Assembly: GCF_039710355.1 (NCBI RefSeq)
Contig: NZ_JBDKWZ010000013.1
Location: 1-64,000 of the forward strand
DNA length: 64,000 bases
Source of the DNA: Rapidithrix thailandica
GTDB taxonomy: Bacteria > Bacteroidota > Bacteroidia > Cytophagales > Flammeovirgaceae
Direction: 5' to 3'
Below the pieces are notes generated by a model. The model had not been told where the DNA came from, made no database searches, and worked only from the letters and a program-made list of their open reading frames with translations. Made by a program: the position numbers and the translations under genes. Positions within the stretch are counted from its first letter, which is position 1, and each line of letters starts with the position of its first letter. Below, piece after piece: positions 43,136 to 52,158 of this stretch.

Positions 43136-44230
43136 TTAAGCACTTAGTTGCTCAATATCAAAAAAAATTGTTTCAGCATGTACTTGTTTCATTAATTGGC
43201 GACTGCGTTCTTCCCGGGCGTCTGTGATGAACACCTGTCCGAATATATGTTCTGTAATCATTTGCAAGAGTTTAGCTATTCGGAGGTCATCTAATTTATC
43301 AAATATATCATCCATCAACAAAATAGGTTTCCGTCCTGTAGCTTGATGCATTACTTCGAATTGCGCCAGTTTTAAGGCAATTACATACGACTTTTGTTGT
43401 CCCTGTGACCCAAATTTTTTTAAAGGGTATTCCTCAATGCTAAAGTCAAAGTCATCTTTATGTATTCCCGAAGTTGTACGTTGCAGATGCATATCTTTTT
43501 GCAGGTTATTTCGAAAATGTTCTTCGAAACCCGATACTTTTACCTGACTGCTATAGTTAAGGGCCACTTGTTCTTTGGCTGCACTAATGTATTGATAGTG
43601 TTTTTCGAAAAGAGGTTGGAAGGTTGTGATAAATGCTCTCCTTTGTTCGGCAATTTTTTGAGAAAGGTCGATCAGCATATGATCATATGGTTCCAGTAAG
43701 TCCTGTTCAAAGTATCGCTGTTCGGCAAATTGCTTGAGTAGGATATTACGTTGTTTTAGTGCCTGATTGTAGCAAATCAGTTGTTCTAAGTACGGTTTGT
43801 TGATTTGGGATATAATACTGTCAAAGTATTTTCTACGGGTTTCGCTACCTTCCCTGATCAAGTCGGTATCATTGGGTGCAATGAGCACACAAGGGAATTG
43901 TCCGATATGTTCGCTGACTCGTTCGTATTCTTTTTTATTTAAACGGATAGATTTTTTCTTTCCCGCTTTTAATCCGCAAGATACCTGATACTCTTTTTCA
44001 TTTTTAAAAAAAGTACCGTGCAGGGCAAAAAGAGGGGCCTGGTGACGGATATTTTGAGCATCTATTGCATTAAAAGCACTTTTGGTAAGGCATAAGTAGT
44101 GAATCGCATCCAGTAAATTGGTTTTTCCTGATCCGTTTGCTCCTGTAAAGCAATTTATTTGAGCGGAGAAATGGAGTTCACTTTCCTCATAATTCTTGAA
44201 ACTAATAATTCGTAAGTCCTTCAAATACAT
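43136..44230 (-). CDS. recF: DNA replication and repair protein RecF
   Basis: This 364-residue SMC-like ATPase helps RecO/RecR load RecA at gaps. Walker A is GANGSGKTN near residue 32. The family stretches are LCLTKSAFNAIDAQNIRH, IAPNDTDLIREGSETRRKYFD and the C-terminal signature FGSQGQQKSYVIALKLAQF. Walker B is ILLMDDIFDKLDD. It is followed on the minus strand by DUF721, with a repeat element inserted between. Confidence 0.96.
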   Translation of the reverse strand: MYLKDLRIISFKNYEESELHFSAQINCFTGANGSGKTNLLDAIHYLCLTKSAFNAIDAQNIRHQAPLFALHGTFFKNEKEYQVSCGLKAGKKKSIRLNKKEYERVSEHIGQFPCVLIAPNDTDLIREGSETRRKYFDSIISQINKPYLEQLICYNQALKQRNILLKQFAEQRYFEQDLLEPYDHMLIDLSQKIAEQRRAFITTFQPLFEKHYQYISAAKEQVALNYSSQVKVSGFEEHFRNNLQKDMHLQRTTSGIHKDDFDFSIEEYPLKKFGSQGQQKSYVIALKLAQFEVMHQATGRKPILLMDDIFDKLDDLRIAKLLQMITEHIFGQVFITDAREERSRQLMKQVHAETIFFDIEQLSA

Positions 44231-44449
44231 AATTGCTCCGTCTAAACATTCGAGATGTCAAAATTAAGCACCAAAACTCCATCCTACATAATTTTAGTGA
44301 ATTACTTAAGAAGTAAAAACATCTTCCAGCCAAATATTTTTGACTCTTAGTCCAATGGATATTTGGTATCAATTGGAAAATTAAAAGGTGATACTAGGAT
44401 GGCTTCAAAGATAGGCTAAAGAAAAGAGCTTTAAAGCAATGACATAAAA

Positions 44450-44480
44450 AACTCCTGATATCGTAAAGATTTCAGGAGTC
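44450..44480 (-). terminator. Terminator after cas6
   Basis: The stem ACTCCTGA / TCAGGAGT (44451-44479) has a 13-base loop and is followed on the minus strand by TTTTTATG. It lies 28 bases beyond the cas6 stop. Confidence 0.75.
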
Positions 44481-44507
44481 ATGTCCGTTATAGGTAACTA
44501 AAATATA

Positions 44508-45332
44508 TTAGCTCTCTTTGATATAATTGTTAGAGTGAATAAATTTTGATTTACGAGTGTAAATCACTTGACGGTTACTGTTACTAGGATGCGAAAAATC
44601 GACCATTCCAAAACCATGGCTGGTTAATTCTCCAAAACCACATTTGAAAATAAACTCCTGAACTTCAGGTGCGGCATATAAAGAAAACGGAAAGGTATAC
44701 CCTCGCACTTCCTTGATGCTTTTGTTATCTACCAAGGTGTAGATCCTGGCAAATTTCTTTTCAGCTTTATTGATCTTATTGAGATAAATTTTATCCGGTA
44801 TCAGCTGAAAACGGAAGAAAGATGCGATATCTTCATTACTATACTTCCCTGTCTCTTCCATTCTTGTCATTGTAGATTCATACAACAAATCCGAGAAATC
44901 ATCTGTGGTAGGGTGAATGAATTCCTTGTTGCGGTCATTGTTGTGTTGATTCAAAACCACCAAAGGCGAAATACATAAATATTTGTTAGAGGACTGTAAA
45001 TCCGGCAAGATTTCCTCTTCTACCAGCTCTGGCACTAAGATCAAATTACCTAAGGCTACCCGGTCATGCAAAAATAACTTTTGAATGAATAGTTCGGCAA
45101 AGCTCTTTTTAAATGAAGAAAAGACGAGCGTTACCCGTTTTGAGTAGTAATGTAAGCCTTCATGCCCCACTTTGGTTTGTCCTTTTAAGCCAGAAAAGTT
45201 AAAGAGCTCCTTACCTAAAACCTTCTGATCGTTTCCCAAAATTTCATTAATCAATATTCTGATTAACTTTTGATGGTGAAAGGGCAGGACGGCTCCCTTG
45301 TTGATCAAACTAAAAATAATCCTGATTCTCAA
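44508..45332 (-). CDS. cas6: Solitary CRISPR-associated endoribonuclease Cas6
   Basis: This 274-residue protein has the Cas6 layout: a ferredoxin-like N-terminal strand (MRIRIIFSLINKGAVLPF), followed at once by HHQKLIRILINEILG, which carries the histidine-rich start of the first helix. The C-terminal glycine-rich loop is at residues 231-245 (CGFGELTSHGFGMVD). Cas6 cuts CRISPR precursor RNA within repeats. The start is a TTG, supported by the family N-terminus (RIRIIFSL). No other cas gene and no direct-repeat array are in the window, so either it serves an array elsewhere or it has another RNA substrate. The flanking DNA is notably AT-rich, which could mean past transfer. Confidence 0.88.
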   Translation of the reverse strand: MRIRIIFSLINKGAVLPFHHQKLIRILINEILGNDQKVLGKELFNFSGLKGQTKVGHEGLHYYSKRVTLVFSSFKKSFAELFIQKLFLHDRVALGNLILVPELVEEEILPDLQSSNKYLCISPLVVLNQHNNDRNKEFIHPTTDDFSDLLYESTMTRMEETGKYSNEDIASFFRFQLIPDKIYLNKINKAEKKFARIYTLVDNKSIKEVRGYTFPFSLYAAPEVQEFIFKCGFGELTSHGFGMVDFSHPSNSNRQVIYTRKSKFIHSNNYIKES

Positions 45333-45933
45333 GGTTAAAAAAGTTTGGTTATTACTAGGTGAAAGATTGTATTCTATGAATGTTTGTGATTAGCCTTTTA
45401 CTCATTATGCCCTTAGGAATGAAAAAATGCTTAGTGTCTTTATAAAGGGCATTTTTAAGTTAAAAAATTGATTATTCCTAATAGTTAAAAAAGCTAAAGT
45501 TGATGCTGCTTTATAAAAACTTTGAAAAGTTATAATAATTAAAGAAATAATGAAAACTTATTGCCCATTATTTTTTTAAAAACTTATCATAAGTGTATTA
45601 AATGCCTGATTTATGTGCAAAACACCTCTTTTTTCACCTGAAAAGGCCTGGGTTTTCTGTGTTGAGACACCCATTAAATTTCGATTATTTGATACGATTT
45701 TGTATATGGGAGCTCTGTCGAATGCTTATTTCTAACTACCAACTAATAGGGTATGTTATTGAAGGTAGTCAGGGAATTTTCCTTATTTTAAACCTTGTAA
45801 GTTTTTCGGGACTTTTGTTTCGGAAATATTCGCAAAATGTATGATGCCGTATGGGCTTTTTCTCCCTGATAGCGCTTAAATTTATTCTCAAATTTTCTAC
45901 CTTTGTGTACTGTTATATTATGATGTCCAACCT
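45333..45933. other. AT-rich intergenic region between cas6 and the metal efflux operon
   Basis: These 601 bases are visibly AT-rich and have no CRISPR repeats. ATGCCCTT at 45407 and AAGGGCAT at 45445-45452 form a long-loop stem followed by TTTTT. An 80-codon frame at 45602-45844 has no recognisable features or ribosome binding site and is not kept. The promoter of the efflux operon lies at the right end. Confidence 0.5.
45898..45905 (+). promoter_or_regulatory. Candidate -7 box of the metal efflux operon
   Basis: TACCTTTG exactly matches the Bacteroidota TAnnTTTG -7 consensus, 28 bases before the first ATG of the operon. No clear TTG -33 box is at the expected distance. Confidence 0.4.
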
Positions 45934-46329
45934 ATGCAAAGAAAACGTGTTTCTTTCATTCTACTCTCCTTTGCATTAGCATTTTTGCTGGGACATGCCT
46001 TGGTGCCTCATTGTCATTCTACAAGGGAGGACATTGCTATCAGCACCCAAAAAGAATTGGATTTTACTCAACTGTTGAAATCTATTTTCTCTTTGAACCT
46101 CGGGCATGACCATTTGGATAACTATACTTCCAATACGCAAAAGGATGCAGTGGATATTGACAAATTATGCATCGGTCATAGTTTTGAACCAAGTACTCTG
46201 GCCGGGAGATTATTGACCTTGGATGCTGTTGCATTCATTTCGCCCTGCTATGTGCGAGTGAATCGCTTTCCCGTCTCTCAATACCTGAATGCCTCCCTCC
46301 TGTATAGAGGTCCCCCCTATTTAGTTTAG
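45934..46329 (+). CDS. Small His-containing exported protein of a heavy-metal efflux operon
   Basis: This 131-residue protein has an N-terminal membrane segment or signal (VSFILLSFALAFLLGHAL) followed directly by VPHCHSTRE and later LNLGHDHLDN, His/Cys clusters that could bind metal. The C-terminus, ASLLYRGPPYLV, is a pattern I recall from small proteins at the head of Bacteroidota Czc/Cus operons. It lies 251 bases upstream of the CzcA-TolC gene. A role as a periplasmic metal-binding accessory is inferred from position and composition. Confidence 0.68.
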   Translation: MQRKRVSFILLSFALAFLLGHALVPHCHSTREDIAISTQKELDFTQLLKSIFSLNLGHDHLDNYTSNTQKDAVDIDKLCIGHSFEPSTLAGRLLTLDAVAFISPCYVRVNRFPVSQYLNASLLYRGPPYLV

Positions 46330-46580
46330 TTTTTCACAAAGGACTTTTTTAATCTAGGCAGATTTCGTGTGTGTAGTATACAGCACCTGACAGGCTTGTG
46401 TCATTGCATGAGGCTTTTATTTAAGTAACCCTTAAATCAAAAGAAGAATTCAAAGATAATGGTACCCTGTAGTGGTGGGTTGTACCTGAGAGTGAAGACT
46501 GTCGGTTTGAATCTGTTTTCAGAAAGTCCATTTGTATCCCTTTCCATTGATTTACAACTAAACTTTTAGTAATAGTATTC

Positions 46581-49500
46581 ATGATTGACCGAATTATTCA
46601 TTTTTCAGTCAATAACAAATTGCTGATTGGGCTTTTTGTTATAGGCTTATTGGGCTGGGGGCTGTATTCCCTGAAGCAGATCCCTATGGATGCTGTACCG
46701 GATATCACAAATAACCAGGTACAGGTCGTAACCGTTTCGCCTGCCTTGTCCCCTCAGGAAGTAGAAAAATTTATTACCTATCCGGTCGAAATTGCCATGG
46801 CAAATATTCCGGATGTTACCGAAATCCGTTCGATTTCCCGGTATGGCCTTTCTGTCGTGACCATTGTATTTGAAGAAAATGTAGAGGTATTGAAATCCCG
46901 GCAACTTATTGGTGAACAACTCCAACTTGTGAAAGGAGAGATTCCCGAAACATTGGGACAACCGGAATTAATGCCTATTACTACCGGACTGGGTGAAATT
47001 TATCAATATACCCTGGATGTACAACCGGGGTATGTCTCTCAATACTCAGCGACTGATTTGCGAACCCTGCAAGACTGGATTGTTAAAAGGCAACTTTCCG
47101 GAACTCCCGGAATTGTGGAAGTGAGTAGCTTTGGCGGGTTTTTGAAACAGTATGAAGTCTCGGTAAAGCCTGAGAAGCTCCGGGCTTTTGACATTACGTT
47201 GGATGAAGTGGTAGGGGCTTTGGCCCGGAATAATGAAAATACCGGTGGTAGTTATATTCAAAAGGGTCCCTATGCTTTTTATTTGAGAACGGAGGGCTTG
47301 TTACAATCGGCTAAAGAAATAGAAAAAGTAGTGGTGAAAACGGCTAAAAACCTCCCTATTTTAATAAAAGACGTAGCTGAAGTCAAAATAGGTGCTTCTC
47401 CCCGTTTTGGAGCCATGACCAAAGATGGAAAGGGGGAAGCTGTAGGAGGAATTACCTTGATGCTTAAAAATGCCAATGCCTCGGAAGTCACCGAAAGAGT
47501 GAAAACCCGAATTTCGGAAATTCAGAAGTCTTTGCCTGAAGGAATTGTGATTAATGCCTATCTGGACCGGGCCGATTTAATCGATAGAGTGATCAAGACG
47601 GTAAGAAATAACTTAGTAGAAGGGGGGCTGATCGTCATTTTTGTACTGGTGATCTTGTTAGGCAATCTGCGGGCGGGGTTGGTAGTGGCTTCGGTGATTC
47701 CTTTGTCCATGTTGTTTGCACTTGCCATGATGAATTTATTTGGAATTTCGGCCAATTTGATGAGCTTGGGAGCCATTGATTTTGGCTTGGTGGTAGACGG
47801 GGCCGTCATCATTGTGGAGAGTGTAATTCATGTATTGTATGAACGGCATAAAAATAAAACCCTCTCTTCCCGAGAAATGAATCAGACAGTGATCCAATCA
47901 GCTTCACAAATCATGAAATCGGCTGTATTCGGAATGGTCATTATTCTGATTGTATATATTCCCATCATGACCCTGGTAGGTGTGGAAGGAAAGATGTTCA
48001 AACCCATGGCCTATACCGTGAGCTTTGCCATTCTGGGCGCATTGATATTGTCATTGACGTATGTGCCGATGATGTCGTCTTTGATTTTGAGCAAAAAGGT
48101 TGAGACCAAGGTAACCATAGCCGACAGGATTATCGCCTTGGTTCAAAAATTATATTTACCGGCTATTCATTTTGCGCTCAAGTTCCGGAAGTTGACCGTG
48201 AGTGTGGCCTTAGTGATGCTGATCAGTAGTATTTGGTTGTTTAGCAATATCGGTTCTGTGTTTATTCCTACCTTGGAAGAGGGGGATCTGGCAATGCAAA
48301 TGACTTTGCCTCCAGGCAGTTCACTCAATGAAAGTGTTAAAACGGCGAGTAAGGCTGAGAAGGTTTTGTTAGAGCATTTCCCGGAAGTAAAACATGTAGT
48401 GTCTAAAATCGGGACGGCTGAAGTGCCCACGGACCCTATGGGGATTGAAAACGGGGATATTATGATTACCCTAAAACCTAAAGAACAGTGGGAAAGTGCC
48501 GAGTCCAGAGAAGAGTTGGTAAGTAAAATGAAAAAGGAACTGGAAGTAATTACCGGGGCCGTATTTGAGTTTACCCAGCCCATTCAGTTGCGTTTCAATG
48601 AGTTGATTACCGGTGTGAAATCAGATGTTGCTATTAAGATTTATGGGGATGATTTAGACGTGTTGGCAGAAAAAGGAAGTGAGGCGGCAGCAATGATTGA
48701 AGGAATTCAAGGAGCTGCAGACACACGGGTTCAACAGTCGGATGGCTTGCCACAAATTTCCATTCGATACGACCGGGATAAAATGGCCTATTACGGTTTG
48801 GATGTTTCAAACCTGAACACGGTAGTGAATACGGCCATGTCAGGGCAGTCGGCTGGAAATATTTATGAGGGAGAACGCAAGTTTGACTTGGTGGTTCGAC
48901 TCGAACAGCAAGCTAGGGAGCAACATCAGGTGTATCAGCAACTATTTGTAAGAACTTCGTTTGGTACACAAGTTCCGGTGAGTGAAGTGGCAAATATTGA
49001 TCAGACGGAGGGGCCGCTCCAAATATCCAGGGACAATACCCAACGCTTTATTTCAGTCGGTGTGAATGTCCGGGAAAGGGATATTCAAAGTTTGGTCAAT
49101 GAAATACAGCAAACCCTGGAAGCGAAACTGGAATTACCCTCTGGGTATTATATCGTTTACGGAGGAGCTTTTGAAAATTTACAAAGAGCTACCAATCGCT
49201 TGAAAATTGCGGTGCCGGCAGCATTGTTATTGATTTTTGTCCTCTTGTATTTTGCTTTTAGCTCAATCAAAGAGGCGTTGATGATTTTTTCAGCCATTCC
49301 TTTATCTGCTATCGGTGGAGTATGGGCTTTATGGTTGAGAGATATGCCCTTCAGTATTTCTGCCGGGGTAGGTTTTATCGCTTTGTTTGGTGTGGCCGTG
49401 CTGAATGGGATTGTATTGATCAGTTATTTTAACCATCTGAAAAAAGAAGGGGTTACCAATCTGAACGAACGAATCATTTCAGGAACTACCACGCGGTTGC

Positions 49501-50897
49501 GTCCGGTATTGATGACGGCAATGGTCGCTTCCTTAGGCTTTTTACCTATGGCGATTTCCACCTCTGCCGGTGGAGAGGTACAACAACCGTTGGCTACCGT
49601 TGTAATCGGCGGTTTAGTGACAGCTACAGTGCTTACACTCGTAGTTTTACCCGTCATTTACAGCTTTGTAGAAAGTGGCATTCGCGTCAAAATATCTCCG
49701 AAAATTCTATGGCTTCCTCTATTGGGTGTATGGTTTATTCCTGAAGTGAAAGCTCAATCCGATGAAGGGAGGAAGCTTACCTTGGAAGAGGCATTGGAAA
49801 TGGCTATTTCTAATAATCCTACTGTTAAAAATGCACAGTTACAGGTAGATGCGGCTAAAGTAGAGCGGCAAACTTCATTGGATATAGGCAATACTGTTGT
49901 GGAATATCAACGTGGGCAAATCAATTCGGAAATCTCTTCTGATTACAATTTTACCATTGCACAAGAATTCGGCTCTCCGATAAATTATTTTGCCAAAAAG
50001 GGATACCTGCGTCAGCAAGAAACCCTAAGAAAAGCAGAAAAGAATTTGACGGAAAATGCTGTTCGGAGAGAAGTAACCAGTATCTATTATAAATGGAATG
50101 CTTTAGAGCAGAAATATGCTTTGCTAAACGACTACCTCCAACTGTATGAAGACTTTGTAGAAGTGAGTAAACTCCGCTTTGAAACAGGAGAAAGCAACTT
50201 GCTATCCAAAGTAGTAGCCGAAACGAAAAAGCAACAGTTGGAAGTCAACTTGCAAGAGTTGAAAGTAGAATTGAATACCATGCGGAAGCGACTGCAAAGT
50301 TTGTTGTTTGCCGAAGAGAAGGTTATTCCCGTAAGCCCTGGCAAAGCAAAATACAATCCAAACGATTTGGCAATAGAGGGGATTGAAAGTAGCTCACTGG
50401 CTCAATATTATGCTGCAAAAAGTTCGCTGGCGGCCAAACAATTAAATATGGAAAAAGCCAAATGGAGTCCTCGCTTTTCAGTTGGTTATTTCAATCAAAA
50501 GATGAATGGGGTAAAAGGGTTTACCGGGTGGCAAGCAGGCATTGCATTGCCTCTGTGGTTTTTACCTCAAAAAGCCAGGGTGCAATCGGGGAAGTTACAA
50601 CGTGAAGTAGCAGAAAATGAATCGGTATATGCCCGTTTTCGATTGAAAAAAGATTGGCAAATACGTCAAACTCAAGTTCAAACCCTGGAAGAGAAGCTGA
50701 GTTATTATACGGAGTCGGCACTTCCGCAGGCAGCTTTGATCATTCAAAAATCCAAAGAGCTTTACGAAAATGGAGAGATCGCTTATTACGAATATGTGCA
50801 AAACCTCTCCGAAGCCATGCAATTACAAAGTTCTTATTGGGATACGTTGAATGCTTACAATCAATTGATGATAGAGTGGGCGTTTATGACAGAATAG
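46581..50897 (+). CDS. czcA: CzcA-type heavy-metal RND efflux pump fused to a TolC-like outer membrane factor
   Basis: This 1438-residue protein consists of two normally separate proteins. Residues 1 to about 1040 are an HME-RND pump. The proton-relay motif IDFGLVVDGAVIIVES (Asp400, Asp406, Glu413) has the spacing of CzcA, the divalent-cation group (Co, Zn, Cd, Ni), rather than CusA. FNELITGVKSDVAIKIYGDD is another HME mark. From about 1060 to the end is an outer-membrane factor (LTLEEALEMAISNNPTVKNA and long helices), joined by a short linker with the remains of a signal sequence. Fusions of this type occur in Bacteroidota. It exports metal ions across both membranes together with the adaptor encoded next. 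Confidence 0.95.
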   Translation: MIDRIIHFSVNNKLLIGLFVIGLLGWGLYSLKQIPMDAVPDITNNQVQVVTVSPALSPQEVEKFITYPVEIAMANIPDVTEIRSISRYGLSVVTIVFEENVEVLKSRQLIGEQLQLVKGEIPETLGQPELMPITTGLGEIYQYTLDVQPGYVSQYSATDLRTLQDWIVKRQLSGTPGIVEVSSFGGFLKQYEVSVKPEKLRAFDITLDEVVGALARNNENTGGSYIQKGPYAFYLRTEGLLQSAKEIEKVVVKTAKNLPILIKDVAEVKIGASPRFGAMTKDGKGEAVGGITLMLKNANASEVTERVKTRISEIQKSLPEGIVINAYLDRADLIDRVIKTVRNNLVEGGLIVIFVLVILLGNLRAGLVVASVIPLSMLFALAMMNLFGISANLMSLGAIDFGLVVDGAVIIVESVIHVLYERHKNKTLSSREMNQTVIQSASQIMKSAVFGMVIILIVYIPIMTLVGVEGKMFKPMAYTVSFAILGALILSLTYVPMMSSLILSKKVETKVTIADRIIALVQKLYLPAIHFALKFRKLTVSVALVMLISSIWLFSNIGSVFIPTLEEGDLAMQMTLPPGSSLNESVKTASKAEKVLLEHFPEVKHVVSKIGTAEVPTDPMGIENGDIMITLKPKEQWESAESREELVSKMKKELEVITGAVFEFTQPIQLRFNELITGVKSDVAIKIYGDDLDVLAEKGSEAAAMIEGIQGAADTRVQQSDGLPQISIRYDRDKMAYYGLDVSNLNTVVNTAMSGQSAGNIYEGERKFDLVVRLEQQAREQHQVYQQLFVRTSFGTQVPVSEVANIDQTEGPLQISRDNTQRFISVGVNVRERDIQSLVNEIQQTLEAKLELPSGYYIVYGGAFENLQRATNRLKIAVPAALLLIFVLLYFAFSSIKEALMIFSAIPLSAIGGVWALWLRDMPFSISAGVGFIALFGVAVLNGIVLISYFNHLKKEGVTNLNERIISGTTTRLRPVLMTAMVASLGFLPMAISTSAGGEVQQPLATVVIGGLVTATVLTLVVLPVIYSFVESGIRVKISPKILWLPLLGVWFIPEVKAQSDEGRKLTLEEALEMAISNNPTVKNAQLQVDAAKVERQTSLDIGNTVVEYQRGQINSEISSDYNFTIAQEFGSPINYFAKKGYLRQQETLRKAEKNLTENAVRREVTSIYYKWNALEQKYALLNDYLQLYEDFVEVSKLRFETGESNLLSKVVAETKKQQLEVNLQELKVELNTMRKRLQSLLFAEEKVIPVSPGKAKYNPNDLAIEGIESSSLAQYYAAKSSLAAKQLNMEKAKWSPRFSVGYFNQKMNGVKGFTGWQAGIALPLWFLPQKARVQSGKLQREVAENESVYARFRLKKDWQIRQTQVQTLEEKLSYYTESALPQAALIIQKSKELYENGEIAYYEYVQNLSEAMQLQSSYWDTLNAYNQLMIEWAFMTE

Positions 50898-50950
50898 CGA
50901 TTGTGAGTGTATCGATTTAAAAATGTATAAAATTTTCAAATTAATAAATA

Positions 50951-52105
50951 ATGAAAAATATTCTTTGGTTTATCAATATAATACTGGCATTGTATGCATG
51001 CTCGCCTTCCGGTTCAAAACCTGTAGAAATGCTCGAGGATGCAAAGAAGCCTGAAGTGACAGATGTACAGCAAGTACAATTGAATGCCGCGCAGATACAG
51101 ATGGCTAATATTCAATTGGGGGAAATAGAGAAGAAAACGGTCGCGGCCGAAATTGTCTGTAGGGGAACATTGGGGGTGCCTCCGGGAAACCGCTATAAAA
51201 TTACCCCTCCAATGCCCGGGTTTGTTAGCCGGATTAATTTACTTCCGGGGCAAGCGGTTCGCCGAGGTCAAGTACTATTGACTTTGGAACATCCTGAATA
51301 CATTGATTTACAAAGTGAATATTTGAAAGTAAAAAGTCAATTATCGTATCAGGAAAAAGAATTGGCCCGGCAGAAGACCCTGGCAGAAAAAAATGCAACC
51401 GCTCAAAAGAATTTTCAGAAGGCAGAGGCTGATTTTTTACGCTTGAAAGCGGAGTTAGGGGGATTGTCGGTAAAATTAAAACTGTTGAATATACAACCGG
51501 ATCAGCTCTCTGAAGAGAAGATTTCTAAGTCTATCCGTATTTATGCGCCCAGTAGCGGCTACATTACCCGGATTCACGTGAGTAATGGGGACATGGTAGG
51601 TCTGGAAAATTCGATTATGGAAATTGTGGATAAAAGTCATTTACATGCGGAATTACAAGTGTTTGAACGGGACCTTGTACATTTGAAGGAAGGTCAGGAA
51701 ATTCAAGTACAGGTTGCTAATGCATCTTTACCGCCTTTGAAAGCTTTTGTAAAGCTGGTCGGGCAAGAGATAGATGGGGAGAGTAAAACAGTGGATGTAC
51801 ATGCGCATTTGGAGGAAGTACCTGAGATCTTAAAACCTGGTATGTGGGTAAATGCTACTATTTTGTCGAAAGCAAAAAATGTATGGACCCTGCCCGAAAT
51901 GGCTTTAGTCAGAAATCAAAAAGAGTATTTTGTTTACCAGGAAAATCAAAGCGGTAGCTTTGAAAAAGTACCGGTAGTGATAGGACAGCGACAAGGAGAT
52001 ATAGTAGAAGTGAAAGAGGGTATTCAGCAGCTGGAAGGAAAAAAAGTAGTGATAGAAGGGGCTAATTATTTGGAGGCTTCTTTGCAAGAAATGGATGCTG
52101 AATAA
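50951..52105 (+). CDS. czcB: RND efflux periplasmic adaptor (CzcB-type) lipoprotein
   Basis: This 384-residue membrane-fusion protein has a lipobox (LALYACSPSG). The lipoyl-like halves flank a coiled-coil hairpin (PGFVSRINLLPGQAVRRGQ ... ITRIHVSNGDMVGLENSIM; coiled coil at about 120-180). The barrel and membrane-proximal domains follow (HLKEGQEIQVQVANASLPP; GQRQGDIVEVKEGIQQLEGK). It links the CzcA pump to the fused TolC-like part. It begins 53 bases after the pump gene and ends in a strong terminator, closing the three-gene operon. Confidence 0.94.
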   Translation: MKNILWFINIILALYACSPSGSKPVEMLEDAKKPEVTDVQQVQLNAAQIQMANIQLGEIEKKTVAAEIVCRGTLGVPPGNRYKITPPMPGFVSRINLLPGQAVRRGQVLLTLEHPEYIDLQSEYLKVKSQLSYQEKELARQKTLAEKNATAQKNFQKAEADFLRLKAELGGLSVKLKLLNIQPDQLSEEKISKSIRIYAPSSGYITRIHVSNGDMVGLENSIMEIVDKSHLHAELQVFERDLVHLKEGQEIQVQVANASLPPLKAFVKLVGQEIDGESKTVDVHAHLEEVPEILKPGMWVNATILSKAKNVWTLPEMALVRNQKEYFVYQENQSGSFEKVPVVIGQRQGDIVEVKEGIQQLEGKKVVIEGANYLEASLQEMDAE

Positions 52106-52115
52106 GTAAACAATA

Positions 52116-52155
52116 GACCTTCCAGGTTTCAAAATCTGGAAGGTCTTCCTTTTTA
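52116..52155 (+). terminator. Terminator of the metal efflux operon
   Basis: A perfect ten-bp stem, GACCTTCCAG / CTGGAAGGTC, with a ten-base loop is followed by TTCCTTTTT. It lies ten bases past the czcB stop. Confidence 0.92.
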
Positions 52156-52158
52156 GCG

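Noticed and set aside
45602..45844. 80-codon open frame between cas6 and the metal efflux operon
   Set aside because: No recognisable motif, signal peptide or ribosome binding site, and the codon use looks random in AT-rich DNA.
44240..45930. CRISPR array near cas6
   Set aside because: I scanned both flanks for regularly spaced direct repeats and found none; the region is only AT-rich.
46440..46560. tRNA-like or riboswitch-like sequence before czcA (GGTTTGAATCT, GTACC...GGTAC-type pieces)
   Set aside because: The T-loop-like piece lacks a matching five-base stem and acceptor arm, and no known riboswitch core could be assembled.
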